Positions 49,401 to 61,000 of a DNA stretch of 64,000 bases are shown in pieces. Positions within the stretch are counted from its first letter, which is position 1. Each line of letters begins with the position of its first letter. Location of the stretch: assembly GCA_029721515.1 (NCBI GenBank), contig CM056556.1:11986098-12050097 (forward strand), in the 5' to 3' direction. The stretch comes from Synanceia verrucosa (taxonomy: Eukaryota > Chordata > Actinopteri > Perciformes > Synanceiidae). The notes under the pieces were generated by a model. It ran no database searches. It worked only from the letters and a program-made list of their open reading frames with translations, and had not been told where the DNA came from. A program made the translations under genes and the position numbers.

Positions 49401-52400
49401 AACGCTAACAGCACATCAAAGCCAGCACGTACACAGCACGTAAGCAATCCCACTTTTATCTTGGTGATTTTGTGTGGCAGAGGGGGTTCTTCCTTCGTCC
49501 ACCAGATGGTGTATATGTCCAGAGAACCCACTGTGGCTGATCACAACACCACTGCATGACTCTACTTTTTCATTCTGGTACACTGTGTTCTGTGATAGGA
49601 TCACAGTGTGTTTTGTCTGCAGTCTCTCCCTCTCTCCAGGATGTTATGAAAACACTTGTACACGTAGCTTGGCTGGTTTTGTCATGTGATGAATCATACT
49701 ACACAGCAGTGATACAAATCTGTGCTGCTCTTGTTACATTTATCTGCATTTTATGTAAATAAGCGGGATAATTTTATGTTTTTGTATGATTTTGTGAGTA
49801 ATAGGTGTTAATTTTCTTATCATTTATGGATTTTAAGAAATGGTACAATGGTGCCATACTGGCTGATACTGTATCTCTGAACAGATGTCAGTCAGACAGG
49901 CAGACCTAATCTTCCACTTCCAATTAGGACAGAGCAGCCCTAGCCGGCCCCTAAGCCCTCACCACATCCCCACATATGGACAGCGTCCCGGGCTGGTGCC
50001 CCAGCAAACTGGTTTTCATTCCTGATAGTCAGGCCAATGTGTGGATGCCTCAGGTGGAGGGTTGGTCTTGGTTTCCCTCAGCACGGGGAAGAGCATCTGA
50101 GAGGCTGCTGACCTGTGTGTGTTCAGGTGCCAGAGGCTGGGTTAGAATACTGGCTCTTTCTTTGGTCGACTGTATGAAAGTTTACGGCAGAGTCCCCACC
50201 CCCCAGTAACCCGATTTCAAATTGCACTGACACATCACATCACTGACCTTTTTTGGCTTGCTTGCGTGGCTGTTGGAGTCATACTGATGGTGGATACAGA
50301 ATAACACAACAAGGGAGTGGTGTCTGAAGTTATTGCTAAGGATCAAAAGTTTCTTTTATTTAACTTTTTTTTCCTCTGAGCACATCCCAAATGAGCAGTC
50401 AAGTGTTTTTTTGAGAAAGGTAGTCAGGTGAACCCAGAGTCCGGTGCACATGGGTGTATTTTTTTTTTATATCAGTCCACCGCTGCTCACCTGCTGTGTG
50501 ATAATGACTGGCTCCTCAGCAGAACCCGTTGGCAATGTCTTTTATCAGCTTGTTTGTGCTCCTGTGGTTAAACGATGTATGAGTTGAACTGGCCCTCTAA
50601 AAACTATTTCAAGCTCTGGTCTCAGCACCAAAACACTTCCAGGTTTTCTTTGGCATCCCATCATTTACCCGCTAATACCTATTTGAATGAAGTAAATGGT
50701 CGTCTTTCACACAAAGACCACCTACATTACAGTGTGGTGTAACCAGCCAACTCTGGCCTGGTTTCGCTTCTCTATCTTTTAAAAGACGCCCAGTGTATTA
50801 CTCACCATGCTGTCAGTGTAATCAAATCAATACAGCAGTCTGAATTAAAATGCCATTTACTGTGGTTTTATGTGTTACTTCAAATGTAAAGCTCTTGTAA
50901 TTACCACCATGGTTCCGCTGTTAAAATATGTGGCAAAGAAAAAAGGTCAAGCTGGTTTATATGCATGACTGCTGTTTACTCTGGTGAATTGAGCCCTTTA
51001 AATCTGCAGCTGTGCAGAGTGACCAAAGTCAGGAATTCAAATTTGTGCATTTCCCAGACAGTACAAATTGTTCTTGATTCGCAGGGGGAAACACTGGCTC
51101 ACTGCTGTGAATTAAAGCTTGTAAAGGGTGACTTTGTCCTCTGAAGGGGTTTAAATAGGGAGGAATCATCTCCCTTTCTGTTCTCATGATACAAGGCATG
51201 ATATACAGTATTTGACATGTACATTTTGCACAAACTAAAAAAAGACTATTTAAAATATTTGTATCTAATCAATCATCTGAATACATGCTTAGAAAGGTCA
51301 TCTACCTTGTTTCCAACAGCAATTTCCTCACAGGTTACACCCAAGTTTCCTCCCCACTTCTCCCTGTCTGTTTCCCCAATGAAGCAAAGATGCAAACTGA
51401 ACAAGGTGAGGCAGGCAGCAGCAATGTTGCTGAGTACACAGCTCGCATGGGCTATGATGTCATCCATGCACAAGCTATGGGAATCGGTCATTCAAGGACA
51501 ACAAAACAAGGCTGCCAACAGGGATAGTAAATACATTACAGCACACATTAGTCCCCCAGAGCTCAATTGGCAATGTTGAATCTCTAAATCTGGACCGGGC
51601 CCAAGCAGGGAACAACAGCACACACAGCACATTGGAATAGCGAGAAAGGAGGACAGCTGCATCGTGGGAGCCAGGACACCACCTCACAGACCTCTACTGC
51701 CTGCTGCATGACCCGAGTGGGAACTAGCTGGTCCGCTGCCTTCTGTCTGTCTGTGTGTTTATGATTATGACTGAATTTTCTGGGCAAGAGTGTTTTGGAA
51801 AGACCCTTCTTAAGAAAAAACACTCTTATTTCCTCCCAGCTTTCAGTGCTGCCATTCTCTCATCACTGTTTGTCTCTGTGGCTACAGGCAATACTCATGC
51901 CTCTTTTTAGGTAGGTGGCATTAAATGCTGAGCAATTTACAAATATGACGCAAAACAACCTTGACATTTTACGTTCTGGTCTCTAGACAAGCCTATAGCT
52001 ATTAGCAATGTATTTATTCAGCTGATGGAATGTGTTTGCTTAGCGACTAGTGGTGTCGGATACATATAAGTGATCATGTTCGCGGTTTTAAATGTGCTAG
52101 TATAGGCGTGGCCGCACTAATTCTGTTCAAGAACTTAAGGTATTATCACTATGCATGTCCCATCACTATTGTGACACTTATGATTAATAGTGCACTTTGC
52201 ACTCACGCACTCAGAAAGCGACTCAGGGGAAACAAGCGAGTGTTTGACCTGCAGTTTCATCAGGATCATGGGAGGGGTCATTGCTGCTGGTGTCTGTGTT
52301 TCTGTGAAGCCTGCAGAGCAGAGCAGTCCATTGGCAGTGGAAGAACTGATGAGGCAGGGAGGAGACTGTAACTTCCATCTGGGGCTGACAGTGAAGGCTG

Positions 52401-55400
52401 GAATGTTCTCAGCCTGAACAGCCTGTCTCTCTCTGCTGTCATGTGGACAACAGCCCCCACAGTCCAAGGAGAGCTGTCATGTAGGCCACTGGGGTCTAGC
52501 TAGTCCTCCTCGCACTTGTTTTGAAAAGCAGCCATGTACTCACACATGAACACGTACACGCTCGCACTGTGCACGTACTGTAAGCACGCCTCCCACGTGA
52601 GGAAGCCTGGGTGGGTGTCTGTTTTATGTGCTGTGTCCAGTGATAAACGTTGCAAAACCTCTTCCTGCTTGTAAGCAGCTGATCATATCAGCAGCGGTAT
52701 GAAATTATTTCATCACCCTTTCTCATTTTATGTACTGCTGTGTCTGATTGCACTTTATTAATGAAGTAAGTCATCTTGCACAGTCCTGCTCGAATGTAGA
52801 ACAACTCAGTCCAATGTAAATCAGAGCTGCAGTCTCATCATGCTTAGATCAGACCACCATTTCATGTGGTATGAGGTAATGGATTGTTCCAGTTTGTCAC
52901 AACCTGGGTCCTATTTTCGTAGGACTCACCAAAGTAACTGCAGAGGTCAGAGACTTCTCTGAAAATAAGCCAGATGGAGCAGGCACCCAGGTTAGTCAAA
53001 GTTATCAGGAGGAGAAAACATAAAGAAACAGTGAAATTATGCCCCTTATTAACCTAACCTTAAATTAACATAACATACATGTACTTCCCACAGTGCCACA
53101 GTGCACCCTGTATTTTTCTAGAATACTGGGTGCTCTTTCTAGAACACTCTAAAACCAACATTTAAAGTATGCACTACTTTTATTTTCAAAATTAATCTGC
53201 TTAATTTAATAATCTGCTGTTGGCTTGTTTACAACCTGTCATGTCATTTTATTTTATTTTTTTTGAATGTTGCTGTAACAATGTTGCACTGTTCCAAGAT
53301 TATCTCTGGATAGTGCAGTGTTATTATGGCTGATAGTAGAGATGGCCATGAAAATAATGCTCAATAAGATAATCCTTTAGAGTTAATAATTAATTCTTGA
53401 CCTTGACATGTCAAAACAGTCTCAACAAAAGGTCAGTTTATTTGCCATTCTTCAGTGGATATTGGCGTCATGGACACTTGACAAGACAGGCCAGTACTGG
53501 AGCTCAGAAGAAGTTCAAAGAAGAACAGCCAATAGATAAAGTGGAGATCTTTCTGGGTCTGGATGAGTCAGTGTGGGTGACACTCACTGGTCACAGTCAC
53601 TTCTGTGCCTTAAAAATGGATCTCAGATAGAAAACACCCACAGTATACTTTACCCCATGCTGACAGGCATCTGGGAAAATTAACTTGACATTATTCTAGT
53701 GTGTCATTATGGTGTCACTTTAGCTCTGACACCACAATGGCCTTGTGAGTGTAGGGGTAGCGTGCAGCATAGTCTGCAGTAGAAATATAGCTAGACCAAA
53801 CTAACCTTCTGATAATCTCATCTCTTCCAGCTGTTATCCCTCTGACAGACTCGGAGCACAAGCTGCTGGCACTCCATTTTGCTGTGGACCCTGGCAGGGA
53901 CTGGGAGTGGGGGAGGGACGACAATGATAATTCCAAGCTAGCCAAGTGAGTCCTGTATAGTATATCACAACGGGTTGATGCTTATCAACAAAGCACACAG
54001 GGGCACTGGCTGTGAAAGCAGGCCCCATGAAGGGTGAGAAAGTAAAAACTGCAGGCCAAGGCAGTTCTGTTAGCCACAAGGCTGTATGTGTGGGATTTAA
54101 CTCTGATTATGGGCTCCGAGCTCAGGTCACTTCAAAGAGTGAGCAGAGAGAGAACAAATTGTGACTCCCGTCAGTCATCCATAGGGTTTCCCAGGAATGG
54201 CCTCACTAAAGCAGCAACACCCTCTCTGAGTTTAGCAAAAAGTTTATGTAAGGGTTTCTGTTTCACATTCCTGCCAGTCAGGGGGTTAGCTTATCCTGTA
54301 ATATGCTGCAGTACGAACAATGCAGATACACAAGAAAGCCCACCTCCTCTTTAAATTTCGCTTAAAGCATTGCACACATTCATAGAATATGTAGATATAG
54401 TTAGATAAAGTTCGACAAAAGTCATACTCAGACCCATAAATATGCTATATATCTGCATTTGTCAAATAGTTACACTTTTATCCCACTGCTTTTTGCTGAT
54501 TGTCAGTACATGTTCTTCCACAGTCTCATCTTGTCTCTGGAGGCCAAACTCAACCTGCTGCACAACTACATGAATGTAACATGGATCCGAATTCCATCTG
54601 AAACAAGGGTAACTTTTTCTTACACGTGTTTCTGGTTCGTCATGGTTAATTAAACCCTAGAGAGAATCCTCCACTCCAGATGTTCTTGAAACCACATAGT
54701 TCAATCAATCACTTTTATTTATTGTCAGATATACAGTGATCAGGCATTCATGTGTTTTCATTGATTATGACCCACCAGAATCCAGGCAACAACGTTGTTT
54801 TTTTGTTTTTGCATATTTTTAGGTCAAATTTGTCTGGAATACAACAATGAAAAGTCCCTAAGACTGCTTTTCCTGTGTTCTGTGTTTTTTTTTTCATTGC
54901 TGCATGTCTTTGTGTTTGCAGGCTCCCCTGGCTCAGCCAGAGTCTCCCACAGCATCTGCAGGTGAGGATGTTCAGTCTCTAGCTGAGTCCATGGACTCTG
55001 ACCGCGAGTCTGTCGGCAGCAACTCTAATGTCAACAACGGCAAGCCCAGCAAGGAGAAGGACAAAGACAAGCAGCGCAAGGACAAAGACAAGAGCAGGGC
55101 TGATTCTGTAGCCAATAAACTAGGTAGCTTCAGCAAAACCTTAGGAATCAAGCTGAAGAAGAACATGGGAGGTCTTGGTGGCCTTGTGCATGGCAAAATG
55201 AACAAATCTAACTCTGGCTCAGGTCGTAGTGGGGAGAATGGAGGGGAAAAGGCAAAGAAAAAGGAGTCTAAGGCAACCAAGGGTAGCAAGGAGGAGTCGG
55301 GCCAGTCTGCCAGCTCCACTTCCTCTGAGAAAGCCACTAGTCCGTCCCCTACAGACGGAGACAGACCATCCAGCTCCTCTCCCACAGAGAGACAGGACAG

Positions 55401-56475
55401 TGCAGCGAGAGACAAGACCCTGGAAAACTGGAAATACAGCACCGATGTCAAGCTCAGCCTCAACATCCTGCGGGCTGCCATGCAGGGCGAACGGAAGTTC
55501 ATTTTTGCAGGCCTCCTGCTCACCAGCCATCGACACCAGTTCCACGAGGAGATGATCAGCTACTACCTGACAAACGCCCAGGAGCGCTTCAGCCAGGAGC
55601 AGGAGCAGAAGAGGAAGGAGGCCGAGAAGAAGCCACCTGCCACTAATGAGGTGGCTGTGAAGAAGCCTGAGCATGAAAGTGTCTTCCAGAGGGAGAGGTC
55701 GGACAGCTCGCCACCAGAGAGCTGCTCTCCCGTCCTGCCCCACCACACCTACAACCACAACTCCCAGCCCCCCCTGGCTCTCAAGATGCAGGGCAGGAAC
55801 AGTCCCATTCCTACAGCCCCTCTTGTCTCTGTCCCAATCCCTCCTCTCACCCCTCCAACAGCCTCCCACCATGTCTCCCACCCAGCCCCAGCCCCTGCGC
55901 CTTACTCCTCCCCCAGTGTTGGTGCTAAGAGACCTGGGCCTGTTCCTGTGTCTGCTCACTACAGCCATACACCGCCCATCCAGCGGCACAGCGTAATTCA
56001 CCTACAAGATGTCAACATGCAATCCTCCATCTTCCAAGATGACCCCTATAAGCCTGTGGTGGGCACCCTAAAGACATGTGCCACCTACCCCCAGCAGAAT
56101 CGCACACTCTCATCCCAGAGTTACAGCCCTGCTCGCCTGTCAGGGGTCCGCACTGTTAACACCATGGAGACTCTGTCCTACAACATGCCTGGCGAACACA
56201 AGTCCCACACCTACACCAATGGATTCGATGCGGGAGACATTCAGGACTGCCTGGAGTTTGCTGATGAGGATAACTCGTCTCACACCTGGCTCAACCAAGA
56301 GAAAACCAAAGGGCGGAGCTCTGGAAGCCCTTTATACTGCTTTCAGCAGCGCCGCTGCAAGAGGGAGAACTGCTCCTTCTACGGCAGGCCAGAGACAGAC
56401 AACTACTGCTCCTACTGCTACAGAGAGGAGCTGAAACGCAGGGAGAGGGAGAGCAAAGTGCAGAGGCCTGCATAG
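40819..56475 (+). CDS. otud7a: OTU deubiquitinase 7A (Cezanne-2)
   Basis: A20-family OTU deubiquitinase; Cezanne enzymes prefer K11-linked chains. Coding exons: 40819-40903, 43049-43234, 43350-43568, 44872-44973, 45776-45903, 46422-46534, 47852-47979, 48060-48209, 53831-53945, 54524-54608, 54922-56475, giving 954 residues with continuous phase. Residues 1-50 form the UBA-like region ('[20 protein letters not shown]'). The OTU core has catalytic Cys190 in 'TTGDGNCLLHAASLG' and His354 in 'YDQAHFSAL', 164 residues apart as in Cezanne. A lysine- and serine-rich linker includes 'RADSVANKLGSFSKTLGIKL'. 'KYSTDVKLSLNILRAAMQGE' is a conserved segment, then comes a proline-rich stretch and a C-terminal A20 zinc finger (Cys916, 921, 933, 936). 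The last exon alone encodes over half the protein. The start is the first ATG in frame after a TGA at 40,759; exon 1 coding part lies in an exon beginning at 40,750. Its B paralogue is less similar in the linker. Confidence 0.96.
42436..42497. repeat. (TG)n microsatellite
   Basis: About 60 bases of TG with a few GC interruptions in the intron after otud7a coding exon 1. Confidence 0.95.
43569..44871. other. otud7a intron, no other feature seen
   Basis: AT-rich intronic sequence between the exon ending 'EQAG' and the catalytic-cysteine exon. Small frames only. The intron 40,904-43,048 is similar, apart from a purine-rich patch at about 41,020-41,065 and the (TG)n run. Confidence 0.5.
45050..45435. 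mobile_element. MITE copy 2 with TTAA ends
   Basis: Starts GTAACTCTTTGAGTGCCAG (left TTAA decayed) and ends GGTACTCAAAGAGTTAA. The inside shares 'ttccattcttgttttatc', 'tttcactaaaat' and 'tgctttgatctctgtg' with copy 1 in the same orientation, and is better preserved near the right end ('gatggcactcaaaagccgtc'). It lies in the intron after the exon with the catalytic cysteine. Confidence 0.75.
46383..46410. repeat. (TG)n tract next to an otud7a splice acceptor
   Basis: 28 bases of GT repeat ending 11 bases before the acceptor of the exon at 46,422-46,534, where the polypyrimidine tract would normally be. The remaining sequence is 'catttgtgtag'. Confidence 0.9.
46535..47851. other. otud7a intron, no other feature seen
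   Basis: Intronic DNA between the exon ending 'NTSG' and that starting 'VDNSEDPVYESL'. Short open frames on both strands are without family pattern. Confidence 0.5.
48210..53830. other. otud7a large internal intron (5.6 kb)
   Basis: Between the exon holding catalytic His354 and the exon starting 'VIPLTDSEHKLL'. Apart from the small inverted-repeat element at 48,607-48,821, nothing was recognised; several frames of 60-120 codons look like chance. Phase is kept across it. Confidence 0.55.
48607..48821. mobile_element. short inverted-repeat element (MITE)
   Basis: Left end CTAGGGCTTTCCCC and right end, on the other strand, CTAGGGCTGTCCGTGAC. The imperfect inverted repeats run on for about 40 bases ('gattagttgattaattg' against 'caactaactgatttattgat'). 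About 215 bp, no coding capacity. The ends resemble hAT-type MITEs of fish; target duplication not clear. Confidence 0.6.
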
Positions 56476-58080
56476 CCATCACAGCCACCTGTCAGCAAGG
56501 CCGCAGGAGACTTGAGGGAACGACATTTTCTGCACTCTGCATTTAGAATAACATGACGGCAAACATTTCCTATTTTGTTGAAGAATGCTCTTGTATTCCT
56601 GTCACCCTTCCCTTGTTAGTAAAGGTTATTACTTTATGATGGGGAAGCAGTGAAACAGTGAGCAGCTTTGGCCAGAAATTGTGCTATTTTTTTCTGTTTC
56701 ATTGAAGTTAGTCTTTTACTTGTTTTAGAGTAAAAGTCATCTCTCTGTGATGTAACTTTCTGTGTGTGAGGAAAAGTTATTTATTTTTCAAAGTACAAAA
56801 GATTTGCGTCTCATCAGGAGGGAACATTTTAGCTCTTTTAATCAGTTTGAATGCAATACCTCTGCTTGGTTTGTCAAAATCTCTGTGGAAAATTTGTAGT
56901 TGTTTTGCAATCAAAAGAAATTTAATGGGATATCATATTAGAATTTAAAGCAATAAATTGGTGATTTTTGCTACACCCTCTCCCAATTTTGTCTATGCAC
57001 CAATAATATAGTTACTGTAGGTTAACTGTGTCTTGTAAATTGTAAAGGATTGTCATGGTGTGCTTTTGTAAACAAATTTGAACTACAGGAATTAAAGTGT
57101 GTAAGCATTATAGACTGTAATGTTGGATTAGAATGCAAATGTAATGAAATCCCATTTGTTAAGTGTACCTTTGTTCTTGCTGCGATGAAAGGGATTCCTG
57201 TGTCAGAATTGGACTCAAAATAATGTGTAAGATACCATTTCACTTTTTTGCCTGTAGTCAATTTCCTCAAGACCACAAGCACTGCCAAACTGGCTTCCTT
57301 AAAAAAAGAAATTACGAATCAAATTTTCAAAAATGTTTTCTGTGGCAAACACTGAATATTGTGCATAGGATGAATTGCTTCTCAAATATGCAGTGTTTAT
57401 GGTATGTATCTCTGAGTCGCCTGTTAACTACTCTACTCGGTCAATGTGTTAGATGAGAAGAATTGTGGGTAGTGAGAGCAGGCCGATGCGTATTTGTCTG
57501 AAGTGTTATAACATGTCTCTTCCCCTCTGCACACACAACAAGATGTGCAATCATGCTATTAGCACTATGTGGTGACCTGCGGTATAGATGTGTCACCAGT
57601 CCAGTGTGAGATTGTCTGTTCTTCTTCCATATGTAGAGGCCGTTAAAAGAAGCACCTGCTGCTAAGAGCACCTCAAGCCTTTGTGATCATTAGTGCTTTA
57701 AACCAATCAGTGGGTTTGTAAAACCCTGGGCCTCCAAGTGCTTTCTGCTCATTCAACATGACTACTGTAAAGACGCAGTGTTTGTGTTGCTGTTTGTTCT
57801 GGTGATGCTTGGATAATGTACCATGCTGTCCTTAACTAAGTGTGTCCTGGCCAAGGATGTCCACTGCTCCCTGGGTTCACCTCTGTCTCTCTCTCTCTCT
57901 CTCCTGTACACACTGCAGTGTTGCTCCTCTTTGTTTCTATGTGACAAGTTCATGGACTCTCACCATGTTAGGACTGTAAGATATGATTTTGTATTCCTTT
58001 AAGAGTTTTACACTACTTTAAATTATTAATTTGCACATTAGGTACAGATGTAAATATGAAAAAAATAGTTTATTGTTACA
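56476..58080 (+). other. otud7a: probable 3' UTR of otud7a
   Basis: Follows the TAG at 56,473-56,475. An AATAAA at 56,952-56,957 could end a short form. A TGTAAATA (Pumilio-type) motif at 58,049-58,056 and an ATTTATTG-like context suggest the UTR may run to about 58,080. Pyrimidine-rich (CT)n at about 57,885-57,903. No open frame of interest. The end is an estimate. Confidence 0.45.
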
Positions 58081-61000
58081 AATATGGTGTGTCTGTGTCT
58101 TTTTCTTGAAGGGGGGTAATAATTTTTTTTAGCAATGTTCAGACAATTAATCATAAGGACTCTGACGTTTAGGCTTCTCTTGATCCGCATACACTACAAG
58201 AAACATTTTTGTTATTCTTCTCTTCTGTTATCTAACGAGGCCGAAAAGCAGACAAAACTGAATGTGGTTATGGTGTTTTACACAACAAACACTGAGGGTG
58301 ATTTATTTGCCCTGTCCTACTTTTCCATTAAAAGTGTAACTGGTGATAGCAGAGTTCAAAGACCTATTCCAGTAATATAATATTGCACTTCCATTATGTT
58401 TGGTGAAATGCAAGATTTAAAAAATAGTAATAATTAATGGAACAGAGACAGAAATATCTTGTTTCTTGCTGTTGCAAATGTGGGTCAAGCTACAAACACA
58501 CTGGATCTCATGACCCCCATGATGCAACCCAACAGTTTCTTTATGAAACCTGGTCTTTCAGCTGCAAACCCCAAGTTTATAACACAGACTTCCTTTGAAA
58601 AGTTTGAAGTTTCCAAGCTGAATGTGAAATAACCCTGATGATCACTTTCCCATGAACTGCTCTTTGTACCCTTTAAGAAGATGTCTGAATTTCTAGACAC
58701 ATTTTTTTGTGCATTAATAGAAAAAGGAAATTAATCTTCTATGTGCTTTTTATGTCAAACAAAACATAACGAAGGGGAAATTTCCACTGAAGTCCGTCTG
58801 AGGTTACAGAGTTAAGATGTTTGGAAGTGGACTGACAAGTTGGGAAGCTTTCCAGGCTGATGGCTTCAACTGTGCCTTATTCCTCAGAGGTTTTCCTACA
58901 TTGGCATAAGTTTCGACTCCACGCAGCAAAGCATGCCTTCGATAAGCAGCAGAAAATCTGCAAGTGCATTCAGGTGAGACTGTCCTCCAACCCTGCCATG
59001 ATTAATTCTGGTGAGTGCTTGCTACATGACAGCATATGTCACATATCATGACAAATTATATTTTAAAAAATACATATTCACTTATTTATTGTTGATAAGT
59101 AATGATGCATTTAATGACATTATAATTAAATTTTCGTGGCGAAAAGCAGCTTGTGAGAATAACCATGAGAAGGTTTTCATTCTAGCAAACTGACCAAAGG
59201 CTTCCAGTCAGATCAGATCAGTCGTGATTGAGAAACTATAGAAAGTCTTTAGGGTAGTCTTTAGAGAAACAGTGAACCGTGCAGTGAATATAGTAGATTA
59301 GGTAACCAATCAATCCCTGCATCTATCAGAACCCAAATACACATGAGTTCACCAGAAAAAAAACATAAAAAATCTTTTCCAATAAGAAAACATGAGGTAA
59401 AATTAGCCTGTAGACTACGGTAGCAGTCGGTGGAGTGAGAGTGAGGAGAGAGATGCTTGGTGGGCAGCAGCCTGTAGTGTGTGGGATGAATTGCATAGTT
59501 CTGACTGAGAGTATCGTCTCGTGACTGGGCTGGACAATGATGTGGGTTACACTCGCTTCTCCAACTGTTGCTCCATGCTTCAGGTCACATCTGTGGACTG
59601 TGGCTGTTAATAATATGGAATGACTTGTTATGTTTTGAAGATGAATTACATCTCCATGTGATGTCTAATGTTAATCACACAATGGCACACGAGGGGCCCT
59701 TTCTTTTCTACAGCAATGTATCCCCTGAGCTCTTGAATCCTGCGTCCTCCATAACAAGTGCTGAATGAGACAGAGTGCATTGTCTTCCTTCTTGGATCCC
59801 CTTTTCTCAGAATTTCCTTTGAATTTGCATGAGGGACCTCCCTTTTCTTTTCATAGCAACAAAGAGTGCTATCAGGCATACAGCACTCGTTTGGCAGGGC
59901 TCTCATCCTCTAAGACAGACTCCATATTGTCAAATCCACTCAACTTGTTTTAAACCAAGGCTCATGCCAAAAAAAACACCAGGAAAGAGTAATTCTGTTC
60001 ATAATATTTCATAAATATTGATTCTTTACGGGAAGCAGTTGTCTCATTAAGACAATGAAATTAAAAAGTGAGTATACACATTCAATATTTAGATTCTTTT
60101 TGCACTATTCTAGATTGTAAGACACTACAGCATTTACACTTTACATTGGTGCCTTTGATGCCTCTGCTGCAGAGAGTGGGAATGCCAAACCCCCCCCACC
60201 TCCCAGCTAAGCCTTGTTCTCAGCCAGTGCCAGCCTCCAATATCTGAGCTCATCCCACCCGCTCTGCAGGATCTAGTGCCAGCCCTGCTATGCACTGCAC
60301 TCAAGAGTGGGTGGCATCACATGGCCCTTCAGCTTGCCTTCTGGGGCTTGGCATGGAGAAAGAGGGTATACACGTACACACAGACCTCTGTTAGTTAGAC
60401 CACTGCTGCTACTACTGACCACATCTCTACCTCTTTTTCTGTAGATTAATTCCACTGAGTCTCAAAGTCAGCGATGCCCACACACCTCAGTGGAGCATAG
60501 ACCCTTTCCAGCCCACAAAGCCTCCCACACTCTAGACTTTGAGTGTGTCTAGGTTGGTTGCACCAATCAGCAGCGAGTAACACCCCCCACCCACGGCCTC
60601 ATCGTCATCTTCCATTCCTCTCATACAATGCCCTGTATTTTCAGACAATGCAGTCAAAATAACTCATGGATGAGGTGATCAGCACATTAGAAATTCCTGA
60701 GTTTATTCTGTGTGCAGAATTTCACCTGGAGACTGGGTGCTGAGTTAATCCCAAAGAGAAGGTGTGACTGAGGAGATAAATCAGTCAAACTGAAACCACC
60801 TCCTCCACACCCACATCCTGTCTGTAGGGTGATACCAGCAGAGATGTGCTTTCACTGCTCATATAAGTGTCTGTACTTTGCCCCACATCTGCAGCAACAT
60901 AACTCACTACAGAGTAGAAAATGTGTCATCCTGAGAATAAACACGTGATTGAAAGAAGTGATAGAATATGTGTCACACCCACACAAACAGCAAACCTTGA

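Noticed and set aside
54972..56001. Long minus-strand frames (183 and 260 codons) in the last otud7a exon
   Set aside because: Antisense shadows of a GC-rich coding exon; the sense frame matches OTUD7A throughout.
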